Below are positions 34,562-41,067 of a stretch of DNA of 41,067 bases, piece after piece. The stretch spans positions 1 through 41,067 of the forward strand of contig NZ_MKKA01000017.1 in the NCBI RefSeq assembly GCF_001942405.1. The letters are read 5' to 3'. Position numbers and translations under genes: made by a program. Source of the stretch: Ornithinimicrobium sp. CNJ-824 (lineage in GTDB: Bacteria; Actinomycetota; Actinomycetes; Actinomycetales; Dermatophilaceae). The number at the start of each line of letters is the position of its first letter. Position 1 is the stretch's first letter. The notes beneath the pieces were generated by a model. It saw only the letters and a list, made by a program, of their open reading frames with translations, did no database searches and was not told the origin of the DNA.

Positions 34562-35861
34562 ACGCCTCAGGCTTCCGGCCCTCATTGCCCTTACGGTCAG
34601 CGCAGTCGCGCTCGCCCTGCTGGTGGGCTACGCACTACCGCAGCAGCCGTTACTTGTCGTTGGCGGCGTCGTCCTGATGTGTGTCGCCACCTTCGCGCTC
34701 GCTCAGCCGGTGCTGCTCCCCCTCCTGGCCATGCCTCTGATCGTGGTCGTGGCCCGCTTTGGTGCTGGCCCGGTAGATATGACCATTTCCGACTGGATGC
34801 TGGGGCTGGCCTTCTGGCCAGCACTGCTCTTCGCGCCGCGTCCGCTCAGCGACCCCATGCGGAAACTCCTCTGGCTGAACGCCATCTACCAGTCTGCAAC
34901 CCTGTTCACGCTCGTTGCTAACCCGTATTTCGCTAACACGGTGGAGTGGGGGCATGCGTGGTTGCTGGTGTCTGGTGCCCTCCTGGTCGGGTGGCACGTA
35001 GGCGCCTCCGGACATGCCCGTCTTGGAGTGCGCTTGTTCCTCGCAGCCTGCTTAGCTCTAGCGCTTCCGACCATCGGCCAAGCGATCCTCCAGTACGCCC
35101 GAGGGGACTTCGGTGCGGTCTACCCTCAATGGCCGTGGCCGATGCACAAGAATTTCATCGGTAATCTTATGGCCATCGCGGCCGTCTTGGTCTACGCCAG
35201 ACCCCGGTGGGCCGGACTGTCGCGGAGATGGGCCCTGCCGTTGCTGCTGGTGCTCCTCAGCGCACTCGCCGTGTCTCAGGCCCGTCAGGCGATCGTCGGC
35301 CTCGCCGTAGGCATTCTTGTGGTTTCGTTGCGGAGACACGGCGAGCGTCGTCGGGCCACTTTCGCCCTAGCCACGGCGATCCCCATGGTCTACATCGTCC
35401 TGACCATGGCCCGCGACCAGATCGCCTCAGGCAACATCCACAACTCCTGGTTTCAGCGACTGGATTGGTATGCCGACTCGATCCGGATCTGGCGTGAAGC
35501 ACCCTTGGTGGGCCACGGTCTGCGCTACTGGACCCAAGCTGAAGCCCCGGCGGCGTTCCAGCCGCCGAACGCCTTCCTCGAGGTCATGGCCTCGACGGGC
35601 GTTGTGGGCCTAGCGGCCTTTCTAACCCTGTGGGTGGGACTCATCGTCGTTCTCCTTCGGATGAACGCTGACTACGGCACGCTCGCGCTCGCGCTGGCCT
35701 TGTCTCGATTAGGACAAGCTCAGTTCGATCTCTTCTGGGTGAGTATCGGGGTGTCCGCGCCCTTCCTGCTCATAGGAGTGTGTCTCGGGGTAGCCAGTGA
35801 GGCTGCTGAGAGGCGACAGAGCCGGGCGGGCCACGAGTCCGGAGCGTTGGTGTCGGGATGA
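34545..35861 (+). CDS. O-antigen ligase/polymerase family membrane protein
   Basis: This 438-residue integral membrane protein of the O-antigen ligase/Wzy superfamily joins or polymerises polysaccharide repeat units at the outer face of the membrane. About 10-11 helices are visible. The large loop contains YPQWPWPMHKNFIGNLMA and the conserved LAVSQARQAIVGLAVG Wzy_C motif near 245-260, then WYADSIRIWREAPLVGHGLR near 306-325 with the usual His. ATG 34545 lies inside the 3' end of the upstream gene, a 17-bp overlap. The stop overlaps the next start as ATGA. Two TTA codons (34650-34652 and 35709-35711) are rare for such G+C-rich DNA. Ligase and polymerase cannot be told apart without structure. 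Confidence 0.88.
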   Translation: MTPWHERLRLPALIALTVSAVALALLVGYALPQQPLLVVGGVVLMCVATFALAQPVLLPLLAMPLIVVVARFGAGPVDMTISDWMLGLAFWPALLFAPRPLSDPMRKLLWLNAIYQSATLFTLVANPYFANTVEWGHAWLLVSGALLVGWHVGASGHARLGVRLFLAACLALALPTIGQAILQYARGDFGAVYPQWPWPMHKNFIGNLMAIAAVLVYARPRWAGLSRRWALPLLLVLLSALAVSQARQAIVGLAVGILVVSLRRHGERRRATFALATAIPMVYIVLTMARDQIASGNIHNSWFQRLDWYADSIRIWREAPLVGHGLRYWTQAEAPAAFQPPNAFLEVMASTGVVGLAAFLTLWVGLIVVLLRMNADYGTLALALALSRLGQAQFDLFWVSIGVSAPFLLIGVCLGVASEAAERRQSRAGHESGALVSG

Positions 35862-36990
35862 TCATCCTTCAAATTTCACCTGAGTTCGGCACAGGCACTG
35901 GCGTCGGTGGCGTCGCGGAAGCCCTGGAAGACAGATGGCTCGCGCTCGGGCACGACGTCCGCAGGTTCGGGCCCGAGGAGGCGGGGTGTGGCCCCTTGTC
36001 ATCTCTTGGCCCCGGTCTACGTGGGCGCATCAGGCTCGCCAGCCGTGTGGTGTGGTTCAGCAGCGTGGGGACAATCCGCGCACGGCGCGTGATTCGGGAC
36101 CTTCCACCGGGGGCCGTCACGGTGTGCCATAACGACGCGCTCGCGGGCGATGTCTACATCAATCACGGCTTGTTGGCCACAGCGATGAGGGCGCGTGGGC
36201 GCTTCTTCTGGCGTATGGTGCGCAACCCCTTGCATCTGTTCACTTCGGTCAGGGACGCGTATCGATACCGGGCAGGTGTCCACCGCGTCGTCGTCAACTT
36301 GAGCGAGGCAGACCGCCAATCCTTGATCCACCAGTACGGACTGTCGCCCCAGGAGGTGGTCGTTATCCCCAACGGTGTGCATCTGGACCGCTACTCACCA
36401 ACGTCGCCTGCCGAGCGGGCGGAGGCCAGGCGTGCGCTAGGCATACCTGAGGGTGTGTGGGTGGCCGTCTTTGTGGGCCACGAGTACGACCGCAAGGGCC
36501 TGCAGTTCCTGCTCGGGGCGCTTCCTGGCCTGCCCGATCACCACGCTGTCGTGGTGGGCGGCACAGCTGAGCAGGTGCGACGTGGGCGCAAGGGGCTGGC
36601 ACCACACCTCGCGTCCCGTGTGCACTGGCTGGGACGCTACCCGACCCTCGACAGGCTTTGTCAGCCTCCGACGTGCTGGTTCTCCCAAGCGCCTACGAAG
36701 CTAACCCCCTGGTCGTTCTCGAAGCGCTCGCCGCTGGACTCCAGGTGGTGGCGACCCCGGTGGGCTCCGTGCCCGAGCTTCTGGCTAATGACGAGGTCTC
36801 GAAGATCGTGGAGAGAACGTCGGAGGGTGTCTGCGGCGGGTTGGCTGCGCTCGCGGCAGCAGATGTGGCGCCAGAGGAGGTGCGGCGTCGGGCGAGGTCG
36901 ATCGCCGAGACAATGAGCTGGGACATCGTAGCAGCGAAGTACCTTGAACTCTTTGATCAGATGGATTCTAAGGATGACCTCTCGCGATGA
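35858..36990 (+). CDS. GT4-family glycosyltransferase (one apparent frameshift)
   Basis: This GT-B glycosyltransferase begins MIILQISPEFGTGTGVGGVA, with the Gly-rich acceptor-side loop, and continues through VVVIPNGVHLDRYSP and VAVFVGHEYDRKGLQFLLGA. The frame breaks near 36658 in TTT. Adding one T restores LSASDVLVLPSAYEANPLVV, the E-x7-E donor motif, and a 377-residue protein. The start and stop overlap the neighbouring genes by ATGA. Like the surrounding transferases it probably adds one sugar to the repeat unit; donor and linkage cannot be read from sequence. Base composition is lower in G+C than in the left part of the window. Confidence 0.85.
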
Positions 36991-37994
36991 GAGTCCTTCA
37001 CGTAATCCGTTCGGACGGGTTCGCCGGTGTTGAGCGTCACGTCGCCACACTGGCCGGTGGCCAGGCTGCCTTTGGGCACGATGTTGCTGTCGTAGGTGGC
37101 GACCCACGACGGATGCGGGGAGCACTGGCTCAGACCACAGTGCGGCTCGAATCCGCTGCTACGTTGCCCGAGACGGTGGGGCGCGTACGTCGTTACGCCC
37201 GGGGAGCGGAGGTCGTTCATGCCCATATGACGGCCGCCGAGTTCGCAGCCTCCATCGCATCTCTGGGTACACCGATGGTAGTCACAAGGCACTTTGCGCG
37301 ACCGCGTGGCTCTACCGCGCCAGGTCGGCTGGCGGGGAGGTTCATCAGCCGTCGCATCGCGGCGCAGATCGCCATCAGCCACTATGTCGCCGGCGCCGTG
37401 GGCGAACGATCAACTGTGGTGCATTCAGGCGTGCCGGACCAGCCAAGAAGCAGCGAAGCCCGGAATAGCACCATTTTGGTCGCGCAACGACTCCAGCCCG
37501 AGAAGGAGACTGAGGTTGCGTTGAGGGCCTTTGCCCACTCCTTGCCGCCGGGGTGGCGGCTGCAGATCGCGGGTGAGGGAGGCGAAGCCGAAAGACTCCG
37601 AACTTTGGCTATAGACCTCGGAGTTGCGGACTCCGTCGATTTCCTCGGACAACGAGCAGACGTGAACGACCTCATGAGACGCGCAGGTGTCTTTCTGTCT
37701 CCCTGCAGAGTGGAAGGACTCGGGATGGCGGTGCTGGAGGCGATGTCGCACGGGCTGCCCGTGGTCGCCAGTGACTCCGGCGCGCATCCCGAGACGGTCG
37801 GCCTCAGTTCACGTTCTTCCCTGTTTGCCCCAGGGGATTGGCGGCAGGCCGGTGACTTGTTGTCGCAGTTGTGCCTGGATGAGGAGAAGCGCGTATCCTA
37901 CGGTGCTGAGCTGCAGACAATTCAACGGTCCACCTTCTCGATCGACAGCCAGGTGGCTCAGACCGATCGGGTCTACCAGGAAGTCCTTCGATGA
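36987..37994 (+). CDS. GT4-family glycosyltransferase
   Basis: This 335-residue GT-B glycosyltransferase has an N-terminal MRVLHVIRSDGFAGVERHVA, where the Gly-Val-Glu-Arg-His loop contacts acceptor and donor phosphate. The donor-binding half has STILVAQRLQPEKETEVALR, ADVNDLMRRAGVFLSPCRVE and VEGLGMAVLEAMSHGLPVVAS with E-x7-E near 245-253. It overlaps both neighbours as ATGA, so it is translated as part of the same coupled operon. Members of this family transfer hexoses, mannose or N-acetyl sugars; none can be chosen. The frame is intact, and codon choice is more A+T-rich than in genes left of 34 kb. Confidence 0.88.
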   Translation: MRVLHVIRSDGFAGVERHVATLAGGQAAFGHDVAVVGGDPRRMRGALAQTTVRLESAATLPETVGRVRRYARGAEVVHAHMTAAEFAASIASLGTPMVVTRHFARPRGSTAPGRLAGRFISRRIAAQIAISHYVAGAVGERSTVVHSGVPDQPRSSEARNSTILVAQRLQPEKETEVALRAFAHSLPPGWRLQIAGEGGEAERLRTLAIDLGVADSVDFLGQRADVNDLMRRAGVFLSPCRVEGLGMAVLEAMSHGLPVVASDSGAHPETVGLSSRSSLFAPGDWRQAGDLLSQLCLDEEKRVSYGAELQTIQRSTFSIDSQVAQTDRVYQEVLR

Positions 37995-39112
37995 CTGACC
38001 TCGTGGTCGTCTCCCTTGAGCCTTGGGACGACGTGTGGAGACGGAATCAGCACCTGGTCGCGGGACTACTCCGCCGCAAGTCAGTCGATCGCGTCCTCTT
38101 CGTAGAACCTCCCGTAGACCATCTGCACGAGATCACCAAGGGTCATCGCCCTCAGCTGCGGAAATCAGGGTTACGGAGAGTTTCGTTGGAGGGGGTCCGG
38201 AGTGGCCGGCTCCAAGCTCTGCGGCAACTGAAGGTGCTACCTCGTCGCTGGGACCCCGAAGGGGACCGCAGGCGCGCCTCGGCCATCGCGAAGGTAGCCT
38301 TCAGGATCGGATTCCGAGAGCCTGTCCTGTGGATCAACGACCCAGGAGGGGACGTTGTCCTCCGTGAGACCGGATGGCGCAGCTTGTACGACATCACGGA
38401 TGACTGGCTTGTCGCCGACCGCCCCGAGCGGGAGCAGGAACGCATCCGCGCTCAGGAGAGCCACCTTCTGGAGCGCTGTGATGCGATCGTGGTCTGTTCG
38501 CCGAGGCTGCTGGCAAAGGGACTGCCGTCCAACCCGGCGCACCTCGTTCCCAACGCGGTCGACGTCGGGGCCTACAGGACGTCGTGGCCGAGACCAGGCG
38601 AGTTACCGAGTGGGCGAGTGGCCCTGTACGTCGGAACCTTGCACCGTGACCGGCTGGATCTGGACCTGACCGTCCAGACGGCCGCACATCTGATGGGAAC
38701 GGCATCGGTCGTTCTCCTTGGACCGGTGGCACTGGAGGAACATGACAGACAGTTTCTTCGGAATGCAGGTGTTCACCTCCTCGGGGCTGTGCACAGCGCC
38801 AGTGTCCCTGCGTTCCTTCAACATGCAGACGTGCTTATCCTCCCGCATGTCATCAGCCCCTTCACTGAGAGCCTCGACCCCATTAAGGCCTATGAGTACA
38901 AGGCTTCTGGGCGGCCTGTGGTAGCTACCCGGGTTCCTGGGTTCCGGGACGATACCTCTGGCCTCGTGCACTTGGCCTCAGGGCAAGCTTTCGCCGGACG
39001 AGTCTTGGACCTCGTTACAGCCGACCTTCCATCGGTGACGCCCTCCGACGTGCCGGACTGGCAAGAGCGGGTTGCCGCGTTCGAGCAGATCCTGGACCGG
39101 ATCAGCGAATGA
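37991..39112 (+). CDS. Glycosyltransferase (GT-B fold, GT4/GT1-like)
   Basis: This 373-residue transferase is of the type beginning LVVVSLEPWDDVWRRNQHLV, in which the DxVWRRNQ motif resembles enzymes that build capsule or spore-coat chains. LYDITDDWL lies near 131-139, PNAVDVGAYR marks the interdomain linker, and the C-terminal donor site is SLDPIKAYEYKASGRPVVATRVPGF, cut here to LDPIKAYEYKASG. It lacks the classic E-x7-E but has the Pro-Ile-Lys-x-Tyr-Glu-Tyr site of this subgroup. TTA codons occur at 38171-38173 and 38603-38605. ATGA overlaps at both ends tie it to the operon. Sugar specificity is unknown. Confidence 0.85.
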   Translation: MTDLVVVSLEPWDDVWRRNQHLVAGLLRRKSVDRVLFVEPPVDHLHEITKGHRPQLRKSGLRRVSLEGVRSGRLQALRQLKVLPRRWDPEGDRRRASAIAKVAFRIGFREPVLWINDPGGDVVLRETGWRSLYDITDDWLVADRPEREQERIRAQESHLLERCDAIVVCSPRLLAKGLPSNPAHLVPNAVDVGAYRTSWPRPGELPSGRVALYVGTLHRDRLDLDLTVQTAAHLMGTASVVLLGPVALEEHDRQFLRNAGVHLLGAVHSASVPAFLQHADVLILPHVISPFTESLDPIKAYEYKASGRPVVATRVPGFRDDTSGLVHLASGQAFAGRVLDLVTADLPSVTPSDVPDWQERVAAFEQILDRISE

Positions 39113-40104
39113 CCATCGTCGTCAACCAGAGCTGGCAGGGGCAGCGCATCACTGGTCAGCAGCGGTACGCCCAAGAAACATCTAGACGCCTCCTCGCGGC
39201 TCCCGGAGTCGTCGCCCGCCCCTCCGCGGTACCCTCCTCGCGTGTACGAGCCTGGATGTCAGCCCAGGGACTCGCGGTCCCCCGGGCCTGGGGTGAGTGC
39301 CTCGTCACCCTGACGTCTCGAGGGCCATTGTGGCATCCAAGGCATGTCGTGACTATTCACGATCATTTTGTCTTGACGAACCCTGAATGGTACTCACCCA
39401 GGTATGTAGCGACACACGCACCCCTCTTGAGGGCTCAGATATCTGGTGCTAGGGGCCTCATTTTTGTCAGTGACAGTACCCGAAAACGACATCACAGCTT
39501 ATTCGGGGATCGGCTGCCCTCTGTGGTTGCTCCCAACGGTGTGAACCCGCCACTAGTGGAGTCCTCGGAGCCGCCGGTACACCTGGGTCACCCGTTCTTC
39601 CTGGGGGTGGGCTCGAGAGACCCAAGAAAGAACACTGCGAGGCTTATCCGAGCCTATGAGGCCCTGCCCAAGGACATCCGCGAAAGTTATTCACTCGTCC
39701 TCGTGGGTGGAGCCGACTCTAGTGTCTTTGCCGGAGCGAGTTCGATCAGAAGTGGAAACGGTGTCGTGCTGCTCGATTACGTAACGGACGAGCACCTCTG
39801 GTCGCTGTACCGCCGGGCCGTGGCACTCGTGATGCCAAGTATTGATGAAGGCTTCGGACTGCCGCTCGTAGAGGCTGCCGCAGTGGGTACCCCGCTCATA
39901 GTCTCTGATATTTCCGTTTTTCGGTGGATAGCTGGAGACTCGGCCGTCTACTTCGATCCTCTGGACCGCGTTTCGATCACTGATGCTTTGGCGGCCGTAG
40001 TTTCTGGCACGACTGCATTGCCGGCGCCTCCGGATGTCAGCGGCCGGTTCAACTGGGGATCGAGTAGCGCTAGCATTCTCGAGTTTGTTCGCAAGCTAGA
40101 CTGA
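39109..40104 (+). CDS. GT4-family glycosyltransferase
   Basis: This 331-residue GT-B glycosyltransferase is the last gene of the operon before the insertion sequence. Motifs are TIHDHFVLTNPEWYS in the N-terminal half, FVSDSTRKRHHSLFG, the donor-side FFLGVGSRDPRKNTARLIRA near 162-181, and DEGFGLPLVEAAAVGTPLIVS with E-x7-E near 245-258. This is the mannosyltransferase-like WbdA/WcaI style of GT4, though the sugar is not certain. A TTA codon lies at 39499-39501, and the gene is the most A+T-rich in the window. Its stop is 35 bp before the left end of the ISL3 element, so downstream capsule genes may have been displaced or cut off. Confidence 0.87.
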   Translation: MTIVVNQSWQGQRITGQQRYAQETSRRLLAAPGVVARPSAVPSSRVRAWMSAQGLAVPRAWGECLVTLTSRGPLWHPRHVVTIHDHFVLTNPEWYSPRYVATHAPLLRAQISGARGLIFVSDSTRKRHHSLFGDRLPSVVAPNGVNPPLVESSEPPVHLGHPFFLGVGSRDPRKNTARLIRAYEALPKDIRESYSLVLVGGADSSVFAGASSIRSGNGVVLLDYVTDEHLWSLYRRAVALVMPSIDEGFGLPLVEAAAVGTPLIVSDISVFRWIAGDSAVYFDPLDRVSITDALAAVVSGTTALPAPPDVSGRFNWGSSSASILEFVRKLD

Positions 40105-40139
40105 CTGGGCTATCTGGGAAGCGTGTTCCGCCGTTAACT

Positions 40140-40904
40140 GGCTCTTCGTCTTTGAGGGTGGGGTGAGGGCGGCACGCCGACGGGCTGGGTGAGGCCGGAA
40201 CGGGTCGAGGTCCCCGATGATCAGGGGACTTCTACCTCTCCCGATCGCCAAGGACCTCGACGTGCCTGAGCCTACGTCGTGCTGCCGTGCCCTGGGCACC
40301 GCCGGCGCGTACTGCCACAGCTGTGACCTCCTTCTGGGCCTTGAGGGCCTGCACGTGACCGCGGTGGATCGCGGCGAGGACCTGCTGACCGTCACGGTGG
40401 AGTCGACACCGGGGCCGGTCGGGTGCCCGGCCTGCGGGGTGGTGGCCGAGTCGCTGGGCCGTCGGACGGTCCGCCTGGTCGACGCCCCGTGCTTCACCAC
40501 CCCGGTCGTGCTGCTGTGGCGCAAGCGCCGCTACCGGTGCCGCGAGGACGCCTGCGCGATGGTCACGTTCACCGAGCAGGAACCGGACCTGGTCCGCCCT
40601 CGTGGACTGCTCACCACCAGGGCCGCGCGGTGGGCCATCACGCAGATCCGGCGCGAGCACGCCTCGGTGCAGGGCACCGCCCGCCAGCTCGGCGTGCGGT
40701 GGCGCACCGTGTGGTCGGCGATCAAGCCGATCCTGGCCGCCGCGGCCGAAGACGAGACCCGCTTCGCCGGGGTGTCCACCCTGGGGGTGGACGAGCACGT
40801 GTGGCACCACGTGTCCACCAAGGCGCCCGAGGAGGGCGGCCGCGGACCCAAGGAGCTGACCGGCATGGTCGACCTCACCGCCGATGAGAACGGGCAGGAC
40901 GCTC
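40140..40904 (+). mobile_element. Left part of an ISL3-family insertion sequence, truncated by another IS
   Basis: The left end is placed near 40140, where GGCTCTTCGTCTTTGAGGGT resembles ISL3-family terminal repeats. The boundary is tentative because the right end is missing. The transposase reading frame follows and loses homology at about 40900, where a second IS begins. Only about 0.77 kb of an expected element of roughly 1.5 kb is present before the junction. Confidence 0.6.
40262..40903 (+). pseudogene. ISL3-family transposase, C-terminally truncated
   Basis: The N-terminal zinc-finger part of an ISL3 transposase is visible (CCRALGTAGAYCHSC, CPACGVVAESLG, CREDACAMVTF), then a helix-turn-helix region (ASVQGTARQLGVRWRTVWSA) and the first catalytic Asp in TLGVDEHVWHHV. 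Homology stops after GMVDLTADENGQ, where the sequence enters another insertion element; the frame then reads out to a chance stop at 40981. The remaining DDE residues, about half of the protein, are lost, so it should be inactive in cis. GTG 40262 with AAGGA seven bases upstream is preferred as start; an in-frame ATG at 40217 is possible. Confidence 0.8.
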
Positions 40905-41067
40905 CTATGGTCTGTCAAGCGTTGCCTGGGCGGGCCTGTGCTCGAGGAGTCGGTAGAGGTCTCGGGCGACGTAGCGCTTGAGGCAGCGTTTGATGTCTCG
41001 GGTGGTCTTGCCCTCGGTGGTGCGACGGGCGACATAGTCACGAGTGCCCGCTTGGTAGCGGATCCGG
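40905..41067 (-). CDS. C-terminal end of an IS110-like transposase (cut by window edge)
   Basis: Reading leftward from the window edge, an open frame gives RIRYQAGTRDYVARRT, then TEGKTTRDIKRCLKRYVARD and a short tail to a TAG stop at 40905-40907. The RTxEG...CLKRYVARxLY pattern is the usual C-terminus of a group of IS110-type (DEDD) transposases. Only 53 codons are present. The element has inserted into the ISL3 transposase gene in the opposite direction. IS110 elements lack long terminal repeats, consistent with the absence of an inverted repeat at this junction. The family assignment rests on this C-terminus alone. Confidence 0.6.
   Translation of the reverse strand, partial: RIRYQAGTRDYVARRTTEGKTTRDIKRCLKRYVARDLYRLLEHRPAQATLDRP

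Larger units (their letters stand above)
3179..36447. repeat. Dispersed octamer GGCATACC/GGTATGCC, 13 exact copies
   Basis: Exact copies begin at 3179, 5823, 10457, 11145, 19188, 21307, 23643, 26206, 26962, 28923, 30121, 35467 and 36440. They occur in all reading frames and in gaps, and inside genes they force rare codons such as GCA, ATA, GTA and TAT. Seven-base variants also lie in the 7586-7674 inverted repeat and at 29757. A DNA-level role is suggested. The span given covers first to last copy only. Confidence 0.6.

Noticed and set aside
1..41067. tRNA, rRNA, CRISPR array or phage attachment site
   Set aside because: No cloverleaf, ribosomal segment, regularly spaced repeats or integrase gene was recognised on either strand.

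Overview
The window is very G+C-rich DNA with tightly packed genes, GTG starts and 4-bp ATGA/GTGA gene overlaps. This fits a member of the Actinomycetota. The gene content and the abundant octamer GGCATACC suggest the Intrasporangiaceae/Ornithinimicrobiaceae group of Micrococcales, but that placement is inference.

Region 1 (about 1-20.8 kb) looks like one catabolic island. On the minus strand, ylbF (DUF2877), fdrA and ylbE (DUF1116) form an overlapping operon. These are relatives of the three proteins linked to oxamate carbamoyltransferase in enterobacterial allantoin use. Divergent from them is a PucR-type regulator. It is followed on the plus strand by an NCS2 permease with a UraA-like signature, a three-subunit molybdenum hydroxylase (FAD, 2Fe-2S and Mo subunits), a CoxG-like membrane-anchored protein, a zinc-free quinone-reductase-like dehydrogenase, a proline-racemase-fold protein lacking both catalytic cysteines, the ATP-dependent hydantoinase/oxoprolinase pair HyuA/HyuB, an NmrA-like protein and carbamate kinase. 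The simplest joint reading is uptake of an N-heterocycle, ring hydroxylation, ATP-driven ring opening, phosphorolysis of the resulting carbamoyl-N compound, and ATP recovery from carbamoyl phosphate. The substrate cannot be fixed from sequence.

Region 2 (20.9-29.7 kb) is general metabolism and transport: a UMF1-type MFS carrier, a small membrane protein, an AMP-forming acyl-CoA ligase, a lipoprotein, a GltS-type glutamate symporter, L-lactate dehydrogenase, a DAACS dicarboxylate/amino-acid symporter and a flavin amine-oxidase-like enzyme.

Region 3 (29.8-40.1 kb) is an exopolysaccharide/capsule locus: a PF14907-like nucleotidyltransferase, a PqqD-like small protein, a BY-kinase (Wzc-like) on the minus strand, then a plus-strand operon with a fused GT4-GT2 glycosyltransferase, an O-antigen ligase/polymerase and four more glycosyltransferases. 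Base composition falls and rare TTA codons appear toward its right end, consistent with transfer. The locus ends at an ISL3-family element that is itself cut by an IS110-like element running off the window.

Eleven single-base frameshifts interrupt nine genes. Each is repaired by adding one base, usually in a short homopolymer. This looks more like systematic sequencing deletions than gene decay, although ten of the eleven fall in the first 17.2 kb. No tRNA, rRNA or CRISPR array was seen.
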